The notes under the pieces are model-generated. The model saw only the letters and a program-made list of their open reading frames with translations, had not been told where the DNA came from and did not search any database. Position numbers and translations under genes: made by a program. From Holophagales bacterium (GTDB lineage Bacteria > Acidobacteriota > Thermoanaerobaculia > Multivoradales > Multivoraceae): a stretch of DNA of 64,000 nucleotides. The DNA is taken from assembly GCA_009843505.1 (NCBI GenBank), contig VYDI01000034.1, forward strand, positions 558,001-622,000, given 5' to 3'. Of this stretch, positions 9,358-18,427 are shown piece after piece (within the stretch, counting starts at the first letter, position 1; the number at the start of each line of letters is the position of its first letter).

Positions 9358-10188
9358 TCAGGTTTCGTCAGGTTCGCCATCTTCCCCAACCGCGCCGGCC
9401 GTGTAGGCCGGCTGCCGCACCAACCTTCCGTCCTTGCGGCGACCTGACAGCGAACTGACCACGCCGTGCAGAGCCCGCACCTCGTGCTCCCTGAGTTCGG
9501 CGCGGTGGAGGATGCTCCTCAGGTTGCGAACCATGATGCCACGCTTCTCCGCCACCCGCAGGAAGCCGGAGGCATCGAGCTCCTGCTCCAGGTGCTCGAA
9601 CAGGTTCACGAGCTGCGCCAACGTCGCCGGAGGCGTCACCGAAGCCTGCTCGCGCGGCGCCGAGGCGCCGCACTCTGCCTCGAACCAGGCATAGGCGACC
9701 AGCAGTACGGCCTGGGCCAGATTGAGGGACGAGTATCCGGCGTTCAGCGGTATGTGGACGATCTGCGAGGCCAGAGCGACGTCGTCGTTGTCGAGACCTG
9801 CCCGCTCCGGACCGAACAGCACCCCGGATCGCAGTCCCTCGGCGGCGCCGTCCTTGATTTCCGAGGCCAGATCCCGCGGTCCAATTGCCGGCTTGAGCAT
9901 GTCGCGGCGGCGGGCGGTCGTGGCGTACACCCGGTGCAGGTCGGCGACTGCCGCCGCGGTGCTCTCGAAGACCTGCGCCCGTTCGATGACGTCGCGCGAG
10001 GCGCCGGTTGCCATCGCCTGCGCCCGCTCGTTCGGCCAGCCGTCGCGAGGCGAAACCAGCCGCAGCTCGGTCAGCCCGCAGTTCAGCATCGCCCGCGCCG
10101 CGGCGCCGACGTTCTCGCCCATCTGCGGACCGACGAGGACGATCACGGGCGACTGCCAGGACGCCGCGGCGTTGCGTTCCCGAAGCAC
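9358..10188 (-). CDS. trmJ: tRNA (cytidine/uridine-2'-O-)-methyltransferase TrmJ-like
   Basis: A 276-residue SPOUT methyltransferase. Family motifs are VLVGPQMGENVGAAARAM near the N-terminus, the RLVSPRDGWPNERAQAMA segment, GVLFGPERAGLDNDD in the middle, and the knot region VHIPLNAGYSSLNLAQAV. TrmJ 2'-O-methylates position 32 of several tRNAs using SAM. A C-terminal helical extension carries RNLRSILHRAELREHEV, as in TrmJ. The start is GTG at 10188 preceded by AGGGGG. It is divergent from the helicase gene with only 19 bases between starts, so their promoters must overlap the coding ends. Confidence 0.92.
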   Translation of the reverse strand: MLRERNAAASWQSPVIVLVGPQMGENVGAAARAMLNCGLTELRLVSPRDGWPNERAQAMATGASRDVIERAQVFESTAAAVADLHRVYATTARRRDMLKPAIGPRDLASEIKDGAAEGLRSGVLFGPERAGLDNDDVALASQIVHIPLNAGYSSLNLAQAVLLVAYAWFEAECGASAPREQASVTPPATLAQLVNLFEHLEQELDASGFLRVAEKRGIMVRNLRSILHRAELREHEVRALHGVVSSLSGRRKDGRLVRQPAYTAGAVGEDGEPDET

Positions 10189-10207
10189 AGCCCCCTAGGC
10201 TACACAG

Positions 10208-12361
10208 GTGACTGGCGCGAGGCTGGCGGACCGGTTGCCCGAAACCCCGGGCGCGATCTCATCCGACCTCATCCTGGAACGCTTCCTCGACTGGGTCGCC
10301 GGGCTTGGCTTCGAGCTGTTCCCCGCCCAGGAGGAAGCGCTGATCGAAGTGATGGCCGGCCGGCACGTGGTCCTCGACACGCCGACCGGCTCAGGCAAGT
10401 CGCTGGTCGCGATGTCGATGCTGTGGAAGGGGCTGTGCGAGGGCGGGACCGGCTTCTACACGGCGCCGGTCAAGGCCCTGGCTTCCGAGCAGTTCTTCCG
10501 CATGTGCAGCGAGTTCGGCGCCGAACGGGTGGGCATGCTGACCGGCGACGCCAGCATCAACCCGAAGGCGCCGATCGTCTGCTGCACCGCCGAGGTGCTC
10601 GCGAACATGGCGTTGCGGCGGGGCACGGACCTGCCCGTCGACTACGTGGTGATGGACGAGTTCCACTTCTACGCGGACCCGGAGCGCGGCGTGTCGTGGC
10701 AGGTGCCCCTGATCACGCTTCCCGACACGACCTTCCTCCTGATGTCGGCGACGCTCGGCAACATGGCGCCGATCAGCGAGGCACTGGAACGTGCGACCGG
10801 CCGACCCGTGGCGCGCGTCAGCAGCAGGGATCGACCGGTGCCGCTCGAGTACGAGTACCGCGAGACGCCGCTGTACGTCACGATCGAGGAACTCGTGAGC
10901 GCCGGCCGGGCGCCGATCTACGTCGTCAACTTCACCCAGCAGGACTGTGCGCGCCTTGCCCAGAGCCTGACCAGCCTCAGACTCTGCTCGCGGGAGGAGA
11001 AGAAGGCGATCTTCAGGGAAATCGGTGACTTCCGTTTCGACACGGCCTACGGCAAGGAGATGCGGCGTTTCCTCGGCTTCGGCATCGGCATCCACCACGC
11101 GGGCCTGCTGCCGAAGTACCGGTTGCTCGTCGAGAAGCTCGCCCAGTCGGGCCTGCTCAAGGTCATCGCCGGTACGGACACGCTGGGCGTGGGCGTCAAC
11201 GTGCCGATCCGCACCGTCCTCTTCAGCCAGCTCTGCAAGTTCGACGGCGAGAAGGACACGATCCTCAAGGTACGGGACTTCCAGCAGATCGCCGGTCGCG
11301 CCGGCCGCAAGGGGTTCGATGACCTGGGCTGGGTGATCTGCCAGGCGCCGGCGCACGAGATCGAGAACCGGCGCAGGAGCCTGAAGGCGAAGGCCTCGCC
11401 GCGCGGAAGGGGCCGCAGGCAGGTCCGTAGACGACCGCCGCGCGGTTTCGTGCCCTGGGACGAGCGCACCTTCGAGCGTCTCGTGACCAATCCCCCCGAG
11501 ACGCTGGAATCCCGCTTCCGCCTCCGTCACGGCATGGTGTTCGACCTGATCCAGGCCGACGAGTCGTCCCGCGACGGTGGCCGCCGCACGAACTTCGCCT
11601 CGCTGCGACGGTTGATCGCCGCCTGCCACGAATCCGCCGCAACCAGGGACCGCTTGATCGGCCAGTCGGCCGAACTCGTGCGGGCTCTGCACCGCGGCGG
11701 CATCCTGCGGATGGCGGCGCGGGCCGGCGGCGGCTACGTCGTCGAGGCCGACCGGGACCTGCAGATCGAGTTCTCGATGCACCAAGACCTGTCGCTCTAC
11801 CTCGTCTCGACCCTGGAACTGCTCGACCGCGAGGACCCGGACTACGCCCTGGACCTGCTCAGCCTGGTCGAGGCGATCCTGGAGGATCCCGGGATCGTGC
11901 TCCGGCGTCAGGCCGCCAGGCTACGTGACGAACTCGCGGCACGGCTCAAGGCGAAACGCGTGCCGTTCGAGGAACGGATGGAACGGCTGCGGGAGGTCAC
12001 CCATCCACGACCCCTGGTCGACCTGATCGAACCGACCTTCGATGTGTTCCGGCGTTCCCATCCGTGGGTGCGCGGCGACTCGATCCGGCCGAAACGGGTC
12101 GGCCGCGAGGTCTACGAGGACTCCCTGAGCTTCGACGACTTCATCAGGCGCTACGACCTGCAGCGGTCCGAGGGAGTCGTTCTCCGCTACCTGAGTCGAC
12201 TGTTCAAGGTCCTGAGTCGCGGCGTTCCGGACCGGTTCAAGACGGACGCGGTGTTCGACCAGATCGGCTACTTCCACGCGCTGCTGACACGCGTCGACAG
12301 CAGTCTGCTCAACGAGTGGGAACGGCTTTGGTCGCTCGAAGACCAGGCGGGCAGCTCGTAG
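10208..12361 (+). CDS. Ski2-like DEAD/DEAH-box helicase (DUF3516-type, HelY-related)
   Basis: A 717-residue superfamily 2 helicase. Motif I is DTPTGSGKSLVA, motif II is VVMDEFHFYADPERG (DEFH rather than DEVH or DEAD), motif III is LMSATLG, and motif VI is QQIAGRAGRKGFDDLG. A basic insert RGRGRRQVRRRPPRGF follows motif VI. The C-terminal region resembles the DUF3516 extension of actinobacterial HelY-like helicases. Ski2-like enzymes unwind RNA or DNA in RNA decay or repair; the substrate here is unknown. The start is GTG at 10208 just after the divergent trmJ. The stop is 3 bases from the convergent nth stop. Confidence 0.9.
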   Translation: MTGARLADRLPETPGAISSDLILERFLDWVAGLGFELFPAQEEALIEVMAGRHVVLDTPTGSGKSLVAMSMLWKGLCEGGTGFYTAPVKALASEQFFRMCSEFGAERVGMLTGDASINPKAPIVCCTAEVLANMALRRGTDLPVDYVVMDEFHFYADPERGVSWQVPLITLPDTTFLLMSATLGNMAPISEALERATGRPVARVSSRDRPVPLEYEYRETPLYVTIEELVSAGRAPIYVVNFTQQDCARLAQSLTSLRLCSREEKKAIFREIGDFRFDTAYGKEMRRFLGFGIGIHHAGLLPKYRLLVEKLAQSGLLKVIAGTDTLGVGVNVPIRTVLFSQLCKFDGEKDTILKVRDFQQIAGRAGRKGFDDLGWVICQAPAHEIENRRRSLKAKASPRGRGRRQVRRRPPRGFVPWDERTFERLVTNPPETLESRFRLRHGMVFDLIQADESSRDGGRRTNFASLRRLIAACHESAATRDRLIGQSAELVRALHRGGILRMAARAGGGYVVEADRDLQIEFSMHQDLSLYLVSTLELLDREDPDYALDLLSLVEAILEDPGIVLRRQAARLRDELAARLKAKRVPFEERMERLREVTHPRPLVDLIEPTFDVFRRSHPWVRGDSIRPKRVGREVYEDSLSFDDFIRRYDLQRSEGVVLRYLSRLFKVLSRGVPDRFKTDAVFDQIGYFHALLTRVDSSLLNEWERLWSLEDQAGSS

Positions 12362-12364
12362 GCG

Positions 12365-12997
12365 TCAGCGGCTCCGCCCGACCCCCAGCCTGGGGCACCA
12401 CTCCTCGACCGGACAGCGGGAACACCAGGGGCTCACCGGCAGGCACAGCTTCTGGCCGAAGCTGACCAGAGTCTTGTTCAGACTGATCCACTGGCCGCGC
12501 GGCAGCTTCCGGCGCAGAGCCATCTCCGTCTCCAGAGGCGTCTTCGTGTCCACGTAGCCCCAGAGGTTCGTGATCCGGTGCACATGGGTGTCGACGCAGA
12601 TACCGGGGCGGCGAAAGCCCTCGGTGACGACCAGGTTCGCGGTCTTGCGGCCGACGCCGGGGAGTTCGACGAGCTCCTCGACCGTCCTGGGCACCTCACC
12701 GCCGAACCGTTCGCGCAGCACCCTCATCGCCAGCCTGAGGTTCTTCGCTTTCGTGCGGTAGAAGCCGACCGGAAAGATGAGCCGCTCCAGTTCCTCGAGC
12801 GGCAGGTTGCCGATCGCTTCCGGCGTCGACGCCGCCTCGAACAACCGCCTCGTCGCCCCCGCCGTCGCCTCGTCCTTGGTCCGCGCGCTCAGGATTGTCG
12901 ACACGAGTACCTTGAAGGGATCGCGCTCGGTCTCCGCGATCAGGGTCACGATCGGCAGCTCCGAGCCCTCCAGGTGGCGCCGGATGCGACGGAGCAT
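12365..12997 (-). CDS. nth: Endonuclease III (DNA glycosylase/AP lyase)
   Basis: The start at 12997 gives 210 residues, matching the usual ~211 and placing FKVLVSTILSARTKD where the family has it. GTG codons at 13036 and 13042 are possible longer starts, and an in-frame ATG at 13174 would overlap the neighbouring divergent gene. The helix-hairpin-helix reads ELPGVGRKTANLVV with the catalytic Lys. The catalytic Asp is in CVDTHVHRI. Four cysteines near the C-terminus (CLPVSPWCSRCPVEEWC, spacing 6-2-5) bind the [4Fe-4S] cluster. The enzyme removes oxidised pyrimidines in base-excision repair. Confidence 0.96.
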   Translation of the reverse strand: MLRRIRRHLEGSELPIVTLIAETERDPFKVLVSTILSARTKDEATAGATRRLFEAASTPEAIGNLPLEELERLIFPVGFYRTKAKNLRLAMRVLRERFGGEVPRTVEELVELPGVGRKTANLVVTEGFRRPGICVDTHVHRITNLWGYVDTKTPLETEMALRRKLPRGQWISLNKTLVSFGQKLCLPVSPWCSRCPVEEWCPRLGVGRSR

Positions 12998-13090
12998 CGC
13001 CGCCAGGCGGCGGTTCGTCGGCGGCGTCGGCGGCACGGGCACGGCGCTCGCGAGAATACCGTCGCCGGTTCCGACTGTTACCTTGATGTG

Positions 13091-14008
13091 ATGAACGTGG
13101 CCTTGAGCGGCGCCTCGGGACTCATCGGCAGCGCGCTCACTCGCAGTCTGGAAGCCTCGGGCAGTCGTTGCCATCGGCTCGTGCGCCGCACGCCGTCCAA
13201 ACCGGACGAACTCGAGTGGCGACCCGAACGCGGCCTGGCCGAATCACCGGCCGCCGAGGGCCTCGACGCGCTGATTCACCTCGCGGGGGAGAACGTCGCC
13301 GCCGGCCGATGGACCGCCGCGCGCCGAAGCAGGATCAGCGCCTCGCGCGGCCGCGCGACCCTGCGGCTCGTCGAGTCGCTGAGCCGCCTCGAGCAGCCCC
13401 CGCGGGTCTTCGTCTGCGCCTCCGCGGTCGGTTACTACGGCGACCGGGGCGACGAGCTGCTGGACGAGGACTCGACGTCCGGGGCCGGCTTCCTCGCCTC
13501 GGTGTGCCGCGAGTGGGAGGCCGCCGCCCAGACGGCGAGCACGGTCTGCGAGCGCGTCGTGATCCTCCGGTTCGGAGTCGTGCTCTCGGCCCGCGGCGGC
13601 GCCCTGGCCAGGATGCTGCCGCCTTTCCGGCTGGGCGTTGGCGGGCGGCTCGGGTCCGGGCGGCAGTACTTTCCCTGGATCCACATCGACGACGCCGTGG
13701 CCGCGATCCGGCACGTGATCGAGCGCGACATCCGGGGACCGGTCAACCTGGTCGCTCCGGAACAGCTCACGAATGCCGACCTGACCAGGGCCATCGCCGC
13801 CACACTGCGGCGTCCGGCTCTGCTCCCAGTGCCTTCGCCAGCCCTCCGTCTGGCCTTCGGGGAGATGGCTCAGGAGACCCTGCTTGCCAGCGCCCGGGTC
13901 TTTCCCGCGGTCCTGCAAGAGACCGGCTTCTCGTACCGGCATCCAACCCTCGGCGCCGCACTCGCCCGTGAGTTGCTGCCCAACCCATCAGCGAGGACAG
14001 GCAGCTAG
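13091..14008 (+). CDS. TIGR01777 family epimerase (SDR superfamily)
   Basis: A 305-residue extended-SDR protein. It has the NAD(P)-binding SGASGLIGSALTRSL at the N-terminus and the family hallmark HLAGENVAAGRWT followed by a Ser/Arg-rich helix. VFVCASAVGYYGDRGDE and FPWIHIDDAVAA are further signatures of the YfcH/TIGR01777 group. The C-terminal part (DUF1731-like) has RPALLPVPSPALRLAFGEMA. The biochemical substrate of this family is not established. The start ATG at 13091 is the first in-frame start giving the Rossmann motif near the N-terminus. It is divergent from nth. Confidence 0.92.
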   Translation: MNVALSGASGLIGSALTRSLEASGSRCHRLVRRTPSKPDELEWRPERGLAESPAAEGLDALIHLAGENVAAGRWTAARRSRISASRGRATLRLVESLSRLEQPPRVFVCASAVGYYGDRGDELLDEDSTSGAGFLASVCREWEAAAQTASTVCERVVILRFGVVLSARGGALARMLPPFRLGVGGRLGSGRQYFPWIHIDDAVAAIRHVIERDIRGPVNLVAPEQLTNADLTRAIAATLRRPALLPVPSPALRLAFGEMAQETLLASARVFPAVLQETGFSYRHPTLGAALARELLPNPSARTGS

Positions 14009-14132
14009 AATCCGGGAAGCGAAACGCTAACCGGCGTGTTGCGTATTCGTGAGTGCTGCCGGCAGCCCCCGTACCGGCGCCAGGACAGAGCCGGCAGCGA
14101 GTGGAGCCCGGCGTCAGTAAACCGCTACCACC

Positions 14133-14858
14133 ATGGCCTTCAAGCTCGAGCGACGCGAGACCACCCGGTCGAAGTTCGCACCCGGTTCCCTCCATCTCGG
14201 TGGATCGCCATACGAACTGGAGCCCGAGAACAGGACGCCGCTGCGAATCGCGGTCATCGCGACGATCGTCTTCCACGCGTTGCTGTTCGTCATCAGCTTC
14301 CCCAACATGAGGCCGCGGGCGCTGCAGGCCGCGCAGGCGCCGAAGGCGTTCGTCGTCCAGGCCGTGCGCTTCAAGCCGCCGCCACCTGCCAAGGCGGAAC
14401 CCATTCCCCAGCGCAAGACGAAGAAGATCCCGATTCCCGACCCGACTCCCGACGAGCCCGAACCGCTCATTCGGGAACAGCTCTTCGAGGCGCCGCAACT
14501 GGAGATCGACGGCATCGCCGACGTCCTGTTCGACCTCCCCGAAGCCCCCTCGCCCGCCGGACCGCCCGGCACCATGTGGGTCGAAGGCGATGTCCTGCCT
14601 CCCAAGAAGACCTACGCTCCGCTGCCGAACTACACCGAAGAGGCGCGCCAGGCACGCATCCAGGGCGTCGTCATCCTGCAGGCCGTCGTCGACACCCTGG
14701 GCCACGTCGGCTACGTCAAGGTGCTCAAGGGACTGCCGGAAGGTCTCACCGAGTCCGCCGTCCAGGTCGTCCAGGAATGGCGCTACGAACCCGCCACCCT
14801 GAACGGCGAACCGGTCCCGGTCTACATCAACCTGACCGTCAACTTCTCGCTGCAGTAG
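14133..14858 (+). CDS. TonB family protein (energy transducer, C-terminal TonB domain)
   Basis: A 241-residue protein with TonB layout: a short basic cytoplasmic N-terminus, one TM segment (IAVIATIVFHALLFVISFP, about residues 47-65), a Pro/Lys-rich periplasmic spacer (PPPPAKAEPIPQRKTKK, then PIPDPTPDEPEP), and a C-terminal TonB domain (LPNYTEEARQARIQGVVIL, then EWRYEPATLNGEPVPVYI). TonB couples inner-membrane proton motive force to outer-membrane receptors. No exbB or exbD is adjacent, so this may be an orphan TonB. A TonB-dependent receptor is at 54475-56655. The 124-bp upstream gap holds no clear promoter. Confidence 0.9.
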   Translation: MAFKLERRETTRSKFAPGSLHLGGSPYELEPENRTPLRIAVIATIVFHALLFVISFPNMRPRALQAAQAPKAFVVQAVRFKPPPPAKAEPIPQRKTKKIPIPDPTPDEPEPLIREQLFEAPQLEIDGIADVLFDLPEAPSPAGPPGTMWVEGDVLPPKKTYAPLPNYTEEARQARIQGVVILQAVVDTLGHVGYVKVLKGLPEGLTESAVQVVQEWRYEPATLNGEPVPVYINLTVNFSLQ

Positions 14859-14881
14859 CGCCGTCTGCGCCGAGGCCCGGA

Positions 14882-15022
14882 GGGAGGGTCCCAGCGGACG
14901 CTCGCGCCCTCTTGATGGTTGAGGAGACCTGGCGCTCGCTTCGGTCGGCTGCGCTCCGCTACGTCGTTGGTTGAGGGACGGGCATGGGCAGTCGCTGGCC
15001 TCTAGCCCGCTGGGACCCTCCC
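14882..15022. repeat. 16-bp perfect inverted repeat bounding a ~109-bp segment at the Fic gene start
   Basis: GGGAGGGTCCCAGCGG at 14882-14897 is the exact reverse complement of CCGCTGGGACCCTCCC at 15007-15022. The segment between them also contains two copies of a TGGTTGAGG-like motif near 14916 and 14968. The right arm ends inside the Fic coding frame, just before the conserved SRIEGTQAT motif. This could be a small mobile or REP-like insertion, an invertible segment, or a terminator for the upstream TonB gene. I see no target-site duplication or transposase. Confidence 0.6.
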
Positions 15023-15951
15023 GAATCGAGGGCACACAAGCGACGGCCCGCGAGGTCCTGGAGTACCAGGCCGGACAGGAACCCTCCTCACCGGAGCGCC
15101 GCGACGACTTCGTCGAGGTGATGAACTACCGCTTCGCGATGCGCAAGGCGCAGATTCTCCTAAGGGACCTACCTCTGTGTCTCAAGGTCGTTCGGCAAAC
15201 CCATAGGGTCCTCCTCCGCGGCGCCCGCGGTAAGGGGCGTTCCCCGGGGCACTTCCGGCGAGTTGCAAACTGGATCGGCCCACCGAACTGCACCATCAAC
15301 GAAGCGCGCTTCGTTCCCATCGCGGCCGACAAGCTGACCGACGGCCTGGACCGGTGGGAGAAGTACCTGCACGAAGAGACACGGGACCGGCTGGTCCAAC
15401 TTGCCGTCTTACACGCGGAGTTCGAGGCCTTGCACCCATTCCTCGACGGCAACGGCCGCTTGGGCCGCATGCTGGTGCCTCTGTACCTGGCCGAGAAGAG
15501 CCTGATCCGGCGGCCGATGTTCTACGTCAGTGCCTTCCTTGAAGCGAATCGCGACGCCTACTACGAAGGACTCCTAGCAGTCTCCCGCGATGACGACTGG
15601 ACGGGCTGGTGCCGGTTCTTCCTCCAAGCCGTACGCGCTCAAGCCGAGGACAACATCGCCAAGGCCCGGGAGATCCTCAACCTCTACGAGAGGATGAAGC
15701 ACCACATCGCGGAACTCACCCACTCCCAGTACGCGATGGCCGCCCTGGACTTCATCTTTCAGTTCCCAGTCTTTAGCAGCACCGACTTCGTTGCCCAGGA
15801 GAAGGCGCCGGCACCAGCAGCCCGTCGCATCCTGAACGCTCTGCGAGACGATGGCGTCCTGCGGGCAGCGCGTCCAGCCAGCGGTCGCCGCCCAGCGATC
15901 TTCGTCTTCGACGAACTTCTCGACATCGCGGAGAGCCGCGCAACCGAGTAA
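14971..15951 (+). CDS. Fic family protein, probably missing its usual N-terminus
   Basis: A 326-residue Fic/AMPylase-fold protein. The active loop HPFLDGNGRLGRM is intact near residue 155 (catalytic His and phosphate-binding GNGR). The inhibitory or partner-type motif SRIEGTQAT is at about residue 17. The C-terminus carries a winged-helix-like segment (APAARRILNALRDDGVL). Family members normally have some 40-50 residues before SxIEGT; here only a TTG start with a poor leader is available, and a 16-bp inverted repeat ends exactly there. The 5' end may therefore have been replaced. Codons such as CTA, TTA and AGG are more frequent than in neighbours, hinting at transfer. Target protein unknown. 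Confidence 0.85.
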   Translation: MRDGHGQSLASSPLGPSRIEGTQATAREVLEYQAGQEPSSPERRDDFVEVMNYRFAMRKAQILLRDLPLCLKVVRQTHRVLLRGARGKGRSPGHFRRVANWIGPPNCTINEARFVPIAADKLTDGLDRWEKYLHEETRDRLVQLAVLHAEFEALHPFLDGNGRLGRMLVPLYLAEKSLIRRPMFYVSAFLEANRDAYYEGLLAVSRDDDWTGWCRFFLQAVRAQAEDNIAKAREILNLYERMKHHIAELTHSQYAMAALDFIFQFPVFSSTDFVAQEKAPAPAARRILNALRDDGVLRAARPASGRRPAIFVFDELLDIAESRATE

Positions 15952-16027
15952 CGTCGCCGGCGCAGCGAAACGCCCAGAAACTCTGCGGGTTGGGACTCCT
16001 AGACGGGCGACGCCGATACCCGCCGGC

Positions 16028-17032
16028 CTAATCCCCGCCCGAGCCCGTGCTGGCCCCCTGGGCCTGCTTCTCGTAGTACTCCTTCTCCAGCAGCCGGGCG
16101 CCGCGGAGGATGTTGCCCATCGCGTAGTTGCCTTCGTGGCAAGCGTACTCGTAGAGGAGGTCGCCGGTTCCCGGCCAGATGAGCTCACCGCTGTAGGGGG
16201 CGGCGTAGTCCGTGTCATGGACCGTGAAGCCATAGAGCAGGTCCTTGGCGCCATGGCGGCTGAAGCGCTCGATCACCTTCAGGCCGTCGCGCGGGTCGCT
16301 CTGGCTGTCGAGGAAATTCGTCGTCTCGACGACCAGGGTGTCGTCTTCCCACCAGCCGATCGAGTCGCCGCCCATGGAGCGGTACTCGGCGGGCGGGTGC
16401 TCGGCGTTCAGGCGGACCACCTTCGCCCAGTGCATCCACTCGACCAGGATGACGACGTGGTCGTCCGTCTGGGTGATCGTCTTCAGGTTGTTGTACGGCA
16501 GTGAGCGGACCGGCGTGGTGGCGACGCTCGTATAGATGCAGCGGTCACCGGGCGTCAGGGTCTCGGGGCCGTCGTATGGGTCGTCGCCGGCTTCGATCCA
16601 CCAGGCATCGCCGGTGTTCCGGTAGAGGTAGGGGTTGACCGTCGCCCGCCGCGCCTTCCCCGCCTCGGTCAGCTCCGGCATGCGGCCATTGGGCGGGTCG
16701 GTGAGGACCGACGTCCGGTACTGGCCGTCGATCGGGTACGCCTGGTTGCCGAAGTCGAGCCAGAAGAAGTTGTAGCCGCCGACCGCGTCGGCCGCGGCCA
16801 TGCCCGCGGCGATCCGCTCCGCTTCCTCCGCGGTCATGAACTGCTTGTCGCCGAGGCGGGGATCGCGCTCGAAGGGCGTCAGGTTGGCGACGTCATAGTT
16901 GCCGGACAGGTCGGGCCGCCCGCTCGCGGTGCGCGGGATGTCGTCGTCACCGGCCGCGGCGACAGGCGCCGCGAGGAACGCGAGAAGCGTGGGGCAGGCG
17001 AAGGGAATGAGGACCTTTCGGGGAAGCGGCAT
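16028..17032 (-). CDS. Secreted hypothetical protein
   Basis: A 334-residue protein with a clear signal peptide (VLIPFACPTLLAFLAAPVAAA). The mature part begins with RTASGRPDLSGNYDVANLTP, an opening I associate with a widespread family of secreted proteins of unknown function in Acidobacteriota and related bacteria. It is rich in Trp, Tyr and Asp (WWEDDTLVVETTNF, LVEWMHWAKVVRLN), suggesting a beta-rich extracytoplasmic domain. There is no recognised catalytic motif. The start at 17032 has AAGGAG 7 bases upstream. It converges with the Fic gene and lies downstream of the next secreted protein on the same strand. Confidence 0.75.
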   Translation of the reverse strand: MPLPRKVLIPFACPTLLAFLAAPVAAAGDDDIPRTASGRPDLSGNYDVANLTPFERDPRLGDKQFMTAEEAERIAAGMAAADAVGGYNFFWLDFGNQAYPIDGQYRTSVLTDPPNGRMPELTEAGKARRATVNPYLYRNTGDAWWIEAGDDPYDGPETLTPGDRCIYTSVATTPVRSLPYNNLKTITQTDDHVVILVEWMHWAKVVRLNAEHPPAEYRSMGGDSIGWWEDDTLVVETTNFLDSQSDPRDGLKVIERFSRHGAKDLLYGFTVHDTDYAAPYSGELIWPGTGDLLYEYACHEGNYAMGNILRGARLLEKEYYEKQAQGASTGSGGD

Positions 17033-17089
17033 GGCGGCTCTCCTTGCGGGGGAATTGGCTGCGCCGAGACTACCGCAGGTCCCTGCGTG

Positions 17090-18427
17090 TCAGCGCGGCG
17101 GCAGCCAGCCGCGGGGAGGCCGGAAGTAGACCTTGAAGTTGCCTTCGCGCCGCCGCTGCGAGGACTGGTTCTCGAACACGCCGTAGACGAAGGTGCCATG
17201 CTCGAGGCGGTGGATCACCGGGTTGCCCCGCCAACCGGCCTCGCCGATCTCGCACGGCTGGTCCGGCAGGCAGCTTCCGCGGCTCTGGAGGTCAGCGGCC
17301 TCGTACTGGAAGCCCACGAACCGCGCATCCGCGGGGAGGAAGATGCCCATGACCTGGCAGGACCGTTCGGGGTCGAGGATAGACAGCAACAGTTCCTGGA
17401 CTTCGGTGCGCACCCCATCGGGCAGCAACCTCAGCACGTCGTTGCCGGTGGGTTCGGCGAGCGACCCGGCGTAGACCCGGAAGTCCGCGGGCAACGACGC
17501 TTCCACGATCTTCGCCACCCGCTCCATCCGTTCGGCGAGATCGGGGGCGCAGGCGACCGTTTCGGCCGTCCTCGGCGCCGCGGGCCAGTTGCTCGCCACC
17601 GACCACTCACCGGGCCCGCACTCCGGGCAGGCGCCGGCGCGCAGCAGCGTTCGGTTCGGCAGCAAACGGACCGCAACCGGTTCCGGCTCGGGCTCCGGTG
17701 CGGGTTCGGGCTCCTCGACCGCTGGGCGCTCCTCCACAGGCGGGTCCGGCGCCGGCTGTTCCGCCACGGCCGCTGGCTGCGCGGCCGGTGTCTCCACCGG
17801 TGCGGACGTCTCCACGGGTGCGGGTGCCTGTTCACCCGGCTCAACTTCGGCCTCAGCCACGGCTGCTTGCGCCGGTTCCTCTACGGGTGCCTCCCGCGGC
17901 GCCGGCGGCTCGACGATCCGGGCGACGTTCTCCCGTCGTAGCCGGCGCTCCCGTTGCTCGGCACGACGCTCCGCCCGTCGCTGGGCCCGCGTGAGCGCGC
18001 GCGCGGAGCCGGCGCTTGCCGTCGTCGTCGCTCCGCCGACGCTCGAGTAGCCGACGTTCATCGGCGCCCAGAAGGGGCCCGTGCGCTGGCGCGACGTGAA
18101 TCCGACCTGCGGCCGCTTCCCGTCTTCGAGCCTCAGGTAGGAGCTCACGATCATGAACCCCTCGCGCCGCAGTTCGACCTGCCACTCGCCCGCCGACAGA
18201 CCGCTGACTTCCGCCACGCCGGATGCGTCGGTCAGCAGCGGCGGCGGTCCGCCGGAACGATCAGGCTCGGCCAGGAGAACCATGACCGTGACCCCCGGCA
18301 ACGGCTGTCCGGCGTCGTCCGTGACCACAACCCGAAAACCGTTGCTGCCGCTCCACTCCTGGGCCGGCGCCGGGGCGGCCGCGGTGAGGACCACCGCCAA
18401 CGCCAGGAGGAGCCGGCCGATCGTCAT
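17090..18427 (-). CDS. Secreted protein with carboxypeptidase-regulatory-like domain and Pro/Glu-rich linker
   Basis: 445 residues from the ATG at 18427, which overlaps the upstream stop as ATGA. A signal peptide (IGRLLLALAVVLTAAAPAPA) is followed by a CarboxypepD_reg-like beta domain (FRVVVTDDAGQPLPGVTVMV, then ASGVAEVSGLSAGEWQVEL). A long Arg-rich helix and a Pro/Glu/Ala linker follow (about residues 150-260). A C-terminal domain has Cys pairs (CPECGPGEW, CLPDQPCEIGEAGW) that may form disulfides. Such regulatory-like domains usually bind or stabilise rather than catalyse. No function can be named. Confidence 0.75.
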   Translation of the reverse strand: MTIGRLLLALAVVLTAAAPAPAQEWSGSNGFRVVVTDDAGQPLPGVTVMVLLAEPDRSGGPPPLLTDASGVAEVSGLSAGEWQVELRREGFMIVSSYLRLEDGKRPQVGFTSRQRTGPFWAPMNVGYSSVGGATTTASAGSARALTRAQRRAERRAEQRERRLRRENVARIVEPPAPREAPVEEPAQAAVAEAEVEPGEQAPAPVETSAPVETPAAQPAAVAEQPAPDPPVEERPAVEEPEPAPEPEPEPVAVRLLPNRTLLRAGACPECGPGEWSVASNWPAAPRTAETVACAPDLAERMERVAKIVEASLPADFRVYAGSLAEPTGNDVLRLLPDGVRTEVQELLLSILDPERSCQVMGIFLPADARFVGFQYEAADLQSRGSCLPDQPCEIGEAGWRGNPVIHRLEHGTFVYGVFENQSSQRRREGNFKVYFRPPRGWLPPR

